Positions 44,090-54,050 of a stretch of DNA of 64,000 nucleotides are shown here, in pieces; position 1 is the first letter of the stretch; every line of letters begins with the position of its first letter. Source of the stretch: Isoetes taiwanensis (lineage: Eukaryota; Streptophyta; Lycopodiopsida; Isoetales; Isoetaceae); NCBI GenBank assembly GCA_021234155.1, contig JAJEKV010000054.1, positions 8,202,655 to 8,266,654 of the forward strand, read 5' to 3'. The notes below the pieces were generated by a model that was given only the letters and a program-made list of their open reading frames with translations, had not been told where the DNA came from and did not search any database. Both the position numbers and the translations under genes were made by a program.

Positions 44090-45620
44090 ATGGCTACTGC
44101 TGATTTGAGGCGATGGTGGCGGCCGGTGCCCATCTCTTGAGGCGGATGTCAGCGACATCTTCCAAGTCTTTGTGAAAAAATCGACATCCAAGCTACGCTA
44201 AATGCAACCCGGCTTATAGGCGGGTGCTAGCAGAATTTCAAGCTGGGGTAGGACCCTCCCTTGTTCAAGTTCCCCTTGCATGGGATACTTTGTTCCCCGC
44301 CAATCCCTTCAAGCAGCCTTGGGCGATGTCCCCAACATCGCCAAATACTTGACTAACAAGGCGCAGAGGCTACCCGATTACATGGTCACGACAGCCAGCG
44401 GGACCAAGTACTTCTCTTACACCGCGCCCCTAGCCATCTTCTTATCCCACCGGCGGGAGAACCCGATGGGGGCAACCTCTATCCCTCCGGGTGGAGGTAG
44501 ACCCCATAGCTGGCGGGGAAGAGCAAATCTTTGCTGCAAGTATCAACAAGAACGAGGAAGCAAGAGAGGATGAAGAAGAGTCGGACGACGAAGGATACAC
44601 CTGAGCTCGACTCGGACGAAGAACGGGCCAAGGAGAGCAGAGCTGATCAATTTTGAGCAGGCAGCGGGGGGCATGAGTTGCTCCCCACTCGGGCTAGGCA
44701 TCACAAGCCTAGCCCCTATCATCATCGACTCGAGAGGAGTATCTACTCCTCAACACATCCGTACATCCTCCCCAATGTAGGGAGAGGGAGCTCAGTTGAC
44801 TTATTTGCTCCACCAACCGCGGCAGACCGACCGGGACGACTTCATCGCCCAGGGGGAGCATCAGACTTCCCGCCCAAGTGAGGGAGTCCGACACCTACCG
44901 TGGGGAGACGACCTCCGACATCCAGGCCTACAAAGAAGATAAGGCAATTGATGGACGAGCGGGAGCTGCCAACAGGAGGAGTTCCTCCCCCTCCAAGAGC
45001 AGATGGGGATCGTGGGAAGACCACGGTATCCTAATGCCGGTCCTTCAATATCACCCTTGCCAAAAGGAGAAGGAATCGACCTCAGGAGGCTCGACCGCAC
45101 AATTGAAGACTACAGGGAGCTCACTGAAGTAGAGGTCGACGAGTACGCTGGGCGGCACAGAGCTGGAGGCCAAACAAGCGGAGAAGCTTCGGCGACACAC
45201 AATGACAGGTCGCTCAGGTACTACTTACCACTGCTGATGGATGGGAGAATAGCGGTAATTCACCGCAAGTTCAAATCCCGTGAGGCTAAGAAGGAGTGTT
45301 TATGCTGATTGCACTCTCGTGTTTCGGCAGGCATGCTCGAATAGCAGAATGTCGACTATGCTTTGTCTTAGTCAAGAGGGCAATGGCACTTGACCTCGAC
45401 TTCGCCATCCCCCACCCACGCCGGGGAGATTATTAAAGGACTGCGCCCCTTACATCCCAATCAGCGTAGGTAGAAGACGGGTGAGAGCCATCCGGGGAGG
45501 CTCGCCAGCAAGCATCATCGGGAACTTGGGTCACTTTCGGTAGGGGACGGCCCAAGTTAAGAAGTTTCTTGAAGACAACCCGTCTTACTGGCGATTTCAA
45601 GACTAGCTAGACTCTTGATC
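44090..45620 (+). pseudogene. ORF2 of element C, unknown protein shared with element A
   Basis: ATG at 44090, then several frames. Segments that align with ORF2 of A by eye: SYTAPLAIFLSHRRENPMG (A: FEAQFALALLMDRY), an acidic EEAREDEEESDDEG, a YLLLN segment (A: DYLLLGD), and LTYLLHQPRQTDRDDF (A: AHLLYELAEYCQGQDDF). A later open frame, 45003-45308, ends KSREAKKECLC, and readable sequence continues to about 45620. No domain of known function recognised. Lies after the H3 ORF and before gag, so it is an accessory ORF. Confidence 0.6.
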
Positions 45621-45780
45621 CGGGAGACTTTTGTATTTAAAATATTATATGATATATAAATACAATTCTATCAAGATTTAAATGTTTTGTTGATATATTT
45701 TGCCCCACAATTATACCAACAAACATAAACAATGCAAGAGAACAAATGGAACTAACCATATAGCCATTAATCACTTGTGG
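45621..45780. other. AT-rich spacer before gag
   Basis: TATATGATATATAAATAC-type sequence of about 160 bp between the last readable ORF2 codons and the gag ATG at 45781. It could hold an internal promoter or splice signals, but none can be assigned. Confidence 0.4.
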
Positions 45781-47190
45781 ATGCAGCTAGAGGGCTAGCT
45801 TGAGGGGAGCGACAAGCTGCGAGACCTTATAGAAGAGCAAACCCGCCCTGAGACCACCCGGCAAGGAACCTATTTGAAGATAGGGAACCCATGACCCCAG
45901 AGCAGGAGATAGCCCAGATGAGGACGGATCCGGAGCGAGATAAAAGGCATTACTTGTCCGTGCAAAGCAGGAGTGGGTTCGGTGGGCAATGCTCGATTGC
46001 CGCAAGCACCACCTGAGGGAAGGAAGGGACAAGAAGAGGAGCAAGAGAAGGAGATCCCCAGTCCTAATCTTCCGACTCAAGTTCGGACTCTGACCACTGA
46101 GGAAGAGGAAGAGCGTGCCTGGGAATCCAACAGAGGGAAGGCAGAGGAACACCCCGTGAGGGATCTATTACAAAGAGATACCGTGCTTTCGACTACCGTA
46201 AGAAGGTAGATTCCGCGACCGGGTAATGTATGGAAGGCCTTCGAACTGAACAGCCTCGTGGGGAGAACGCGCGCACGCTTGGAAGCAGAGGCATGGTCGG
46301 ATCTAAATGAGCGAAAGTACCGGAAATGCTTATGGCATGAAGGATAAGGACAAAGGCAGAGTTGCAACGTACCAACTTGAAAGGCTGAGCCGCGGATTTG
46401 GTGGAAGGGTATGCAAAGGCACACGGCTTGCCAGGATGCTTGTAAGTTCGTAAAGTTTGCTAAAGCCTTCAAGCCATTACGCTCCAAGGAACATAAGTCC
46501 AAAGATGATGCGTTAGTTTTACCGGTTAAGTAAAGAAGGCAACAAATCGTTCAGAAATATCTGAGAGGAATTTATGAGGCTAAGGTCAGATGTAAAAGTT
46601 GGGAGAGAAGCATGCAGTGAGAAAGCTATATCGAGGGGCTGAATGAGGAGATCCGCAAGTTTGTGAGAGCAATAAACCCCTAGGACAAGATCGGAAATGT
46701 AATCCAAGGCTATAAGCTTAGTGGGTCAGGACCTCGTAATAGCGGGCACAAGCAAAGCAAGATTTCCAGGAGAAAGGCAAACAGAAGCTACAGCCCCTGA
46801 CCCAGGCGGCTACCCAGTCCGGCTAGGAACCCAATATGGTGGGAACAGGGAAACAAGCAGAGAAGAAGGTGTCCTTCAAGGACAAGCGGGAGAAGTCAAA
46901 CTACTCCAAAGCAAAGGCAATCCTTTTTGCAAGCTTATGCCCAAGGAAAAGAGGCAGGAGTGCATAGAAAAAGGTTGCTAGCCGTGTGCTTCCAGCCGGG
47001 CCATAGGACGACAAACCGCCTTTACGCCATGAGTGCAGCTCTAGCGGAGTTGGGAGATTGGGACACCTCGTCGGACGACATCCGGCGAAGAGGCCCCGAC
47101 TACATCTGTGGTGAGTGTCACATCTTTGCATAATAGATACTGAGAGCAAGCGAGAGCCAAGATAAGGTAATTTCCAAGTAGGGAAGGCTA
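45781..47190 (+). pseudogene. Gag of element C
   Basis: Begins ATG at 45781 (MQLEG, then LRDLIEEQTRPE in a later frame). Middle blocks fit a chromovirus capsid: WKAFELNSLVGRT, KFVKFAKAFKPL, SYIEGLNEEIRKFVRAINP (the conserved F-x-x-GL segment). A zinc-knuckle region follows at about 46975-47040 (CFQPGHRTTN, one Cys unclear). Broken by frameshifts and stops, including TGA and TAG codons. It would package the RNA and form the virus-like particle. Confidence 0.7.
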
Positions 47191-47520
47191 AAGCTAAGTC
47201 CTTCATAGTCTTGATAGACTCAGGAAGTAGCCATAACTTTGCATCCCCCAGAATGGTTCAGATGTTGAAGTTGAAGCCGCTAAAGTCAAAGCCAAGACCC
47301 GTTGTTTTAGCAAGTGGTGCATAAAGAGGCACGGGCGGGCAAGAGAATTAACCGACATCGACTTGCGGGGATTAATATCCAGGATGGGAGCAGAAGTAAT
47401 GGGCATTGGAAAGTATGACTTGATCATAGGAATGGAGTACCTTGGGCGGGGGGCCATTATCGATCGTGGAAAGCGGAAGGTGACCTTCCCAACGCCGACG
47501 GCAAGATCATTGAGATAACG
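47191..47520 (+). pseudogene. Protease of element C
   Basis: AKSFIVLIDSGSSHNFASPR carries the retropepsin active site DSG and the SHNF that is typical of plant Gypsy elements. VVLASG-like and MGIGKYDLIIGMEYL segments complete the domain. One stop (TAA near 47321) and a frameshift. It cuts the polyprotein. Confidence 0.85.
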
Positions 47521-47829
47521 GTAAGGAAGTTGTTCCCATCATGCAGTGCATGTCTTCTAAACGGCTGTTCAAGTGCATCAAGAGTGAGCAAGTGGCATAC
47601 ATCTTCAAGCTTGAGATTAGTGAGCCGGAATCAGAAGGAAGCAAAGAAGACAACGCGCTCAGCAAGTTGCCGAAGCAAGTATCTTAGCTAATCACGGAGT
47701 TCCATGATCTCTTTCGGATGAGATCAAGCAGCTCCCCTCCTTATAGGGGAGTCGAGTCGCGAGATAGCACTTTCGAACCAGGAACAAAAGCCAACAAGCA
47801 AGGCTCCATATAGAATGACAACACAGGAG

Positions 47830-48480
47830 TTGCCTGAGCTGAAAAGCGATTTGCGGGAGCTGCTTTCGACCTAGGTTTCATTAGACCTAGTGTCTACATG
47901 CCGTTTGGGCGCCCATTCTTTTTGTCAAGAAGAAGGATGGATCCTTGAGGATGTGCATAGACTATAGGCAGTTGAATAAGCACACCATTAAGAACAAGTA
48001 TCGCTCCCAAGATCGGGGGCGACTTGATGGATCAGCTCCAAGGTGCAAAGATCTTCTCAAAATCGACTTAAGGTCGGGGTTATCATCGGATCGGGGATAA
48101 AGGAAGAAGACATCCATAAGACCGCCTTGAACAGCGGTATGGGCATTATGAGTTCACGGTGAATGCCTTCGGGCTTATCAAATGCCCCATAGCGTTCATG
48201 AGGCTCATGAGCGATATCTTCGGGGAGTTCCGGACACCTTTGTGATTGTTTTCTTTGGCGACATTTTGGTGTATAGCAGATCCTTGAAGAGCACGCACAA
48301 CACTTGAGAAGAGTGCTAGAAAAGTTGAAGAGGCACCCGGTTATGCGCCAAGTTGTCGGGTGCCGCCGCAAATGTAGAAAAGGTGGAGTATCTAGGTCAT
48401 GTGATCTCGCCAGAAGGCATCTCCAACAGACCCGCCAAGATTGAAGCCGTCATTCGATTGGGTCGCCCGAAGAATGCATG
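47830..48480 (+). pseudogene. Reverse transcriptase of element C
   Basis: [21 protein letters not shown] then NKHTIKNKY is the standard Gypsy RT entry. [10 protein letters not shown] follows. The catalytic segment reads FVIVFFGDILVYS where FVIVFFDDILVYS is expected, so one catalytic aspartate reads as glycine (GGC for GAC/GAT-type codon). VEYLGHVISPEGISNRPAKIEA closes the palm/thumb. Several frame breaks. Confidence 0.85.
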
Positions 48481-49030
48481 AAGTCGGAAGTTTTCCTCGG
48501 CCTAGCGGTACTACAGGAAGTTCAGTAAAGAACTTTTGCTAAGATAGCAGCCCCGTTAATAATGCACCGGACGAGGGCGGAGAAGGTGAAAGATTGGGTA
48601 GAGCATTGGCACAAGAAAGCCCAAAAGGGGTTGAATTGTTGAAGGAAGCTTTAACAACAGCCCGATCTAACCTCACGGACGGGAGAAAGATAAGCTTGTA
48701 GCATCGGATCGCGAGTAAGATAGCTACAAGTGCAAAGTGCTTATGCAAGAAGAGCGTGTGGTAGCGTATGATTCCGGGGAAGATGAACGACGCCGAGACG
48801 CTACCCAACGACGATCAGGAGTTGCTTGCGGTTGTCGGGGCATTAAGAATATGGAGGCATTATCTCTTGGGAAGGAAGTTCCAATTGGATACCGACCATC
48901 GAGCCTCCAATATGTATTCACGCAACCACACCTTTAACTGAGGCAGCGGAGATGGATGGAGTTCCTCGAAGAATATGACTTTGATATAGTCTACAAGCCG
49001 GGAAGCTCAATGTGGTAGCAGAGCGCGCTT
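48481..49030 (+). pseudogene. RNase H of element C
   Basis: SDRE/SKYKCKVLMQEERVVAY segment (first catalytic aspartate region), then in another frame LPNDDQELLAVVGALRIWRHY with the catalytic glutamate (QELLAVV), LLGRKFQLETDH-like and QRRWMEFLEEYDFDIVYKPG. The order and spacing are normal for Gypsy. Frame breaks between blocks. Confidence 0.8.
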
Positions 49031-49269
49031 TCAAGGCATCGACAACTAGAGTGCATTGCAATGCAATTTCGACGCTCTCGGCGACTTTGGTAAAAGGATT
49101 GAAGAGTCCTTGCCAACGGATGTGGATTTCGAGGGAAGTATGGGCAAGCCTTCGAAGGAGGCCGGAAGCAGATAAAAAGAGCGGGAGGCCTTCAAGCATT
49201 ATAAGAAGGAAGGCAACCTTGTTATACCATAAGAACAAGTTGTGCGTGCAGAATCATCGGGTGTAAGGA

Positions 49270-50370
49270 AGTTGATCCTCCATGACACGCTGACAAATGT
49301 TGACCAATAGCTGGCCATGCGGGATTCATGAAAACATATTTCACGCAGCAGCCTATTATTGGCCGAGGAATGAAGAAGCAGTAGCTCGCTACATCAAGGA
49401 ATGCCGGCTATGTCGCCAGACAAAGGCGGAGCAGCTTCAATTCCGTGGGGGCATTAGAGCCATTAGCGGTGCCAAACGCTAAGTGGGAGGTAATCGGCAT
49501 GGATTTTATCCACGGGACTCCCAAGAACAGCGAGAGGCAAGGATGCCTTGATGGTAGTGGTCGACAAATTGTCGAAGATGGCACATTTTGTGCCTTGCGG
49601 AACTCCGGAATCTGACCATGGATACGGCAAAGCTCTTCACCAAAGAGATCTTGGGCTTCATGGCATGCCAAGGGAGATCATCTCAAGCGGGGATCCGAAG
49701 TTCATGGCGCCTTTTGGCAAGACCTCTTTGGCGGCGATCGCAGGCGAAGCTATCCATGAGCACGGCATATCATCCTCGGGACGGATGGCGGGGCGGAGCG
49801 GACCAACAGGATTTTAGAGGACATGCTACGAAACTATATCGGAATAAGCAAAGTATGTGGGAAGAATTTATTCACTTGGTGGAGTTTGCATACAATAGCA
49901 CCAAGCGGGAATCATCCCAAATGTCGCCGTTTATGATCAATTCACGGCTATCGATTGCCTAACTCCGGACACTTGGCACAAGGTGTCAAAAGTGGAAGTT
50001 TCGCAGTAGCCAGATGTTGGCCGATATATCGCAGCTCGTAGAGGAAGTTCGTGGCTATCGCTAGCAGCAAGAAGTCGCCAAAAGAGCATCGTAGACAAGC
50101 ATCGAGCGAAGAGAGTTCAAAGTTGGAGATGATGTTTGGCTCAAGATTAAGGTGAAGCAGGCGAAGCTCAGGATCGGCAATTGCAAGAAGCTTGCTCCAA
50201 GGTGGGCTGGACCTTTCAGAATAGTCGAGAAACTAGGCAATCAAGCCTACAAGCTAGACTTGCCAGCACACCTAAAGATTCATAAGGTCTTCCACGTGAG
50301 TTTCTTTGAAGAAGCATACCCCAAATCCGGGCGAAGTCTTGGATTATGCCATTGTTGGAAATAGCGGAGG
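49270..50370 (+). pseudogene. Integrase of element C
   Basis: The zinc module reads CGIHENIFHAAAYYWPRNEEA ... CRLCRQTKAE. The core has VIGMDFIHGTP with the first aspartate, MVVVDKLSKMAHFVPC, EIISSGDPKFMA where IVSDRDPKF is usual (catalytic D obscured), and DGGAERTNRILEDMLR with the glutamate. The C-terminal part is open: MKQAKLRIGNCKKLAPRWAG, FRIVEKLGNQAYKLDLPAHL, IHKVFHVSFFEEAYP. Integrates cDNA; C-terminal basic domain precedes the chromodomain. Confidence 0.88.
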
Positions 50371-50599
50371 AACATTTGGAAATAGTTCGAAATTGATTCT
50401 TGATAAAGCTTTCAAGAAAAGCGAGGAGATCGAGAATTCCTCCAAAGATTTGGTCAAGTGGAAACACTTACCGGTGGAAGACGCCACGTGGGTACTTAAG
50501 AAAGATTTAGTAAAGCAGTACCCACAGTTTATGGAGCAATGGGACGGCAAGGTCATCTCCGAAGAAATCGGCTCAGGCATGTCGATTTGTGTAGGTTAA
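50371..50599 (+). pseudogene. Integrase C-terminal chromodomain of element C
   Basis: In the frame 50306-50599: ILDKAFKKSEEIENSSKDLV, KWKHLPVEDATWVLKKDLVK, QYPQFMEQWD. The VKWKxLP-x-x-x-ATW signature identifies a chromodomain. The first aromatic-cage residue is not obvious, as in many plant chromoviruses. Family knowledge: such domains steer integration to heterochromatin, sometimes through methylated H3. Its co-occurrence with an H3-like ORF in the same element is notable. Confidence 0.85.
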
Positions 50600-51453
50600 T
50601 TCTTGTATAGTTAAGATTAATCTACGCATGCCACCTACGCTTAGTATGGGTCGCATGCGTTGTCACCGATGATGGGACCACTACGGTGATCTCTAGGGCG
50701 TGGTGTAATGTCAATGTAGGCATGACCGCGTTTCGCTTTGGGCGAGTGGAAGGTAGATTAGAAAGTCTACTTCTGTCCCACGGAAGTAGACGACCTCGAG
50801 AGAAAGGAGGTCATTGAGGAATGCATTGATAGGAAAAGCACCTTTAGCCCCATATATGCTTTGATAGGAGGAATCTATCCTTCGCGCCCCCCACGCGAGA
50901 AGGATATCCTCCACGCTGGGCAACTAGAGGTGTAGGCATGAGCGGCATATAGGCATGTAGGTATTTGTCTCGCGGCCATAATGGAAGATTCACCCTCTTC
51001 TCACGTAGGAGATTAGCCATGCATCCATGTAGATAGGTGGGGTGGTCACCATATAACCAAAAATTTTAATTAATAATTAAATGGTACTAACGTAGTGTCG
51101 ACCAAGCAGCCAAGAAAAGCCGGGAGGGCAAGGAGGTCGAAGATCTGAAGACTTGCAACACAAATTTTGTTGGAATGTGTTGCAAGGAATCAAGGGTACC
51201 TCGAACGTTAATTTTAAATTTTGATAAACTTAATAGTAATGTTAAGGGAATGTTGGAGTATGTCTGTTAGTAATGTTGTGAATTGATTAGTTATTTTATA
51301 ATATAATAATGTGATAAAAGTATTACCTTAAGGTAATCGTAATAAATGTATAAGTATTATTATAGTAGTATATCGTATGCATCGGGTTGATTGCGGGTTA
51401 GGAAGATTCCAAGGTGGGGAGAACCCGCGATCTTTGCGGACAAACATCATTTC
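50600..51453 (+). other. 3' untranslated tail of element C
   Basis: Non-coding; strongly similar to 20500-21140 of element B (inverted). It contains the inverted pair GAAAGTCTACTTCTGTCC / CGGAAGTAGAC around 50760-50790. Confidence 0.7.
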
Positions 51454-51467
51454 AAGGTGGGGGAGAA
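51454..51467 (+). promoter_or_regulatory. Polypurine tract of element C
   Basis: AAGGTGGGGGAGAA immediately before the 3' LTR; same as element B with one extra G. A weaker copy (AAGGTGGGGAGAA) lies at 51411-51423, so the tract is duplicated in C as in B. Confidence 0.92.
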
Positions 51468-53140
51468 TGTGGCGTTCCAAAGACAATATACGCCCGGGGC
51501 GTATATATTGTAACGCCACGCCACGCGTACACGCCACCCGATTGGCGACGACGGTAACGCCAACGTATAGCCAAGTGGGTAGCCCCTAGGGGCAACTTGC
51601 TAAGAATGTGCATTAGTATTAATGTGCACATTTTCCAATGTACACATTAATGTGGGCACACATTTCCATGTGGCCACTTGATGCCAAGTGGGCCATACCC
51701 ATAGGTGCAATTAATGTGCACATTTTCCAATGTACACATTCATTAATGTGCACACATTTCCATGTGGGCACATTTGGCCACCTAGCCCTTAAGGGCAAGT
51801 GGGCCCATTTCCAATTATCCCACATGCCAAAAGGGGATAATTGGAAACCCTAGCCAACCCCCTTGTCTATATAGGGTTGGAAACCCTAGCTAACCCAATT
51901 TTCGATTTTAGGGCTTTGAGAACTGTTTTGGCTGCCTCAACAGCCAAAACCGCATCGCACTGACCGGGAGAATTGCAACCTTAGTTTCTCTAGATTCGAA
52001 GCGCTCAGGAGGATGGTCGAGCTTCAGTCGAGGAGCCTCTCAAGGACCGGTGTATTTGGCCAATTAGATAGTCTAAACCCTATTTTAGTCATTGTATCGG
52101 TGGGTTTAGCCTATTAGATTGGCCATAGCAGGCCTCTAGATCCCTAGATAGCAGATTCTAACTAAAGAACCTAACTCTATGTGGTAGATTAGATCTTGTT
52201 CTTCAGTTCTTATGTGATGTATATGGATGATGTATCTCTATGAACTCCTTGTATTGGGAAGGGGGTAGAGACCTAAAGCTTTGTAGTTGATGCTCCTAGA
52301 GTAGCCTCTCTAGCACACTTGTAGATGCGCCTGTGCACAAGAGCCACACACGGTTTGTGGGTGAAGGGGCCGACCGGGCTTATAAGGAGGTTCATGTTTC
52401 GACTCTTGAAGCGACCCCTATGGTGTGTTAGTACCGCCGGGGTCACCGTGACTAGGTCTAATGGCTTGCCCGCTGCGTGTGGGCAAGGCATGGGCTCACA
52501 CTCGTGAGGTGGTGAATATGACCTTCCATTGAGTTCAAGTGGGATAAGGCGGTGGCCCTCTAGTCACCTTGAGTTGACATTGTAGATCTCACGGGGAGAG
52601 ATCCCTACCCCGCCCCATCGGGCGGGGGAGATGTAACCCGGGATATAGCCCCTTGGCTATGCATCCGTGGGCTACGGTCAGTCCCAACACTTTTCAGCCT
52701 ACTCGCGCAGTGTGTGCGGGAGGGGCGGATGGAGTGGACAACCCTAGGCCATGTTCTTATGCCGCCCAAATCCATTGCCATGAATTGCATGCGCAATGAA
52801 CTCGAGACCCAAGCTTGTCGGTCCATCCCCGTGGTGCGAGCCTTGGGTAGGATTCCCTATGTGATGTCTTTGATCTTCGTCTATGCAGATATGTGGAGGA
52901 CCATCCTTCGCGATGGTCATATGATGTTGATGTATGTGCTACTGACATGTATGTTTACGCTTCCGCAGCTAGGTAGGCCCTGAGGGAGACGGGGTGCAAT
53001 GACCCTTCCACTCTTCCCACTGGAACCCGTTACGGTTGCAGTGTCATGTGGAGGGCCCTGTATTGGCACGGAGCTGGTATGGGGGATGAACTCCTGGTTG
53101 TATACGGTGAGTGCACCGTATACGAGTAGGGGACGTCACA
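51468..53140 (+). repeat. 3' LTR of element C
   Basis: Starts TGTGGCGTTCCA and ends GACGTCACA. Contains the same duplicated 100-bp segment (51608-51808) and TATA box as the 5' LTR. The last 40 bp form a stem (GTATACGGTG / CACCGTATAC). Confidence 0.93.
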
Positions 53141-53145
53141 ACCTA
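53141..53145. repeat. Right target-site duplication of element C (ACCTA)
   Basis: Matches 39815-39819. Confidence 0.95.
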
Positions 53146-53206
53146 GGGCCAGCATATGTATATAACATACTTATATGACCTGGGGCCTAACATATGTACG
53201 TAACAT
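53146..53206 (-). repeat. Start of the 3' LTR of minus-strand element D
   Basis: On the minus strand a G-run (GGGGGGAGG, 53207-53215) is followed by TATGTTACGTACATATG, a polypurine tract plus LTR start. The LTR is cut after 60 bp by element C; its remainder should be left of 39815. Confidence 0.5.
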
Positions 53207-54050
53207 ACCTCCCCCCTTCATGTCCTTGATCCCCAAGGACCATGAGAGTATGTGTATTTTGAAACTCATTTTCTGGGTCACCTGGAGACCATGGTTTCAC
53301 CATCTAGTCCCTTTGGAATTCAGTTTTCGATCACCCTGTGATCATGGTTTCGTCCTCTCATCCCTTCGAAAACCCATTCCCTGGGTCACCCTCATGGTTT
53401 CGTCATTCTTTTGCGGACGTCCTACTTGTCATCCCTGATGCAAGTCTTTAATTCTTTACTTTTAGGTAACTGACCTGACATTGACTCCATTAAGCCTTTC
53501 GTGCCTCCAGGGATTTGAGTCAGGGTAGGATTTGGCTGCACATAATCTTCACTCTCCCACGTGCCTCAGGAAGTGATTGATCTCGCTACAAGATCCAGTA
53601 CTCTGCAATATTCCTATTGCGCAGCCCCCGAATGTAAGTGTCTAGAATCACCTGAGGAGTCACCACAGAGCTAAGGGCGAGGAGTATTGTCACTATCTGT
53701 GGTCAATATTGCTTTCTTGAATTGACTTATGTGAAATATAAGGTGCAGTCCTAATCCATTCACATGTTCTAACTCAACTCATATGCTGTCTTTATTAACC
53801 CTTCCTGAGTCCAGCATATCGTGACATCTTTGACTAATGGTCCTAAGGTTCTTAACTTGCCACTAGTATCATATTACCCAGATGGGACCTTGCGTCTATT
53901 GTTTCGTCAAGGACATCGGGTTCTTTATGATGCATTTACGAACTCTTTGGACTAGAATGAAACCCCAACTTCTACCGTAGTTCACACTTAGTGCAACTAA
54001 GTAGCCTGATACTATTCAGGTGAATTCTTTAACCAATGCGAATTGAATAT
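53207..54050 (-). pseudogene. Element D: integrase C-terminus and chromodomain relic
   Basis: Minus strand at 53752-53707 encodes GLHLIFHISQFKKAI, the usual VHNVFHVSQLKKY segment of Gypsy integrase, and at 53665-53500 VILDTYIRGLRNRNIAEYWI, then LPEA-R and EDYVQPNPTLTQIPGG in shifting frames, a chromodomain shape. Between them and the LTR are repeated GGGTCACC / CATGGTTTCG motifs (53275-53410). Heavily decayed. Confidence 0.5.

Larger units (their letters stand above)
39820..53140 (+). mobile_element. Chromovirus C, 13.3-kb Gypsy element encoding an H3 fold
   Basis: Two LTRs (1687 and 1673 bp), TGTGACG/CGTCACA ends, 5-bp duplication ACCTA, PBS and polypurine tract define a complete element. 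Order: leader with two stem-loops, ORF1 with C-terminal histone H3 fold, two more stem-loops, ORF2 (unknown), AT-rich spacer, gag with zinc knuckle, protease, RT, RNase H, integrase, chromodomain, 3' tail. It is longer than most plant chromoviruses chiefly because of the 3-4 kb ahead of gag. Coding regions carry many frame breaks, but the LTR pair suggests some are sequencing artefacts. Confidence 0.95.

Noticed and set aside
47830-48480. Endogenous pararetrovirus (caulimovirid) RT
   Set aside because: The RT lies between LTRs with PBS, polypurine tract, integrase and chromodomain, all of which identify a Gypsy retrotransposon.
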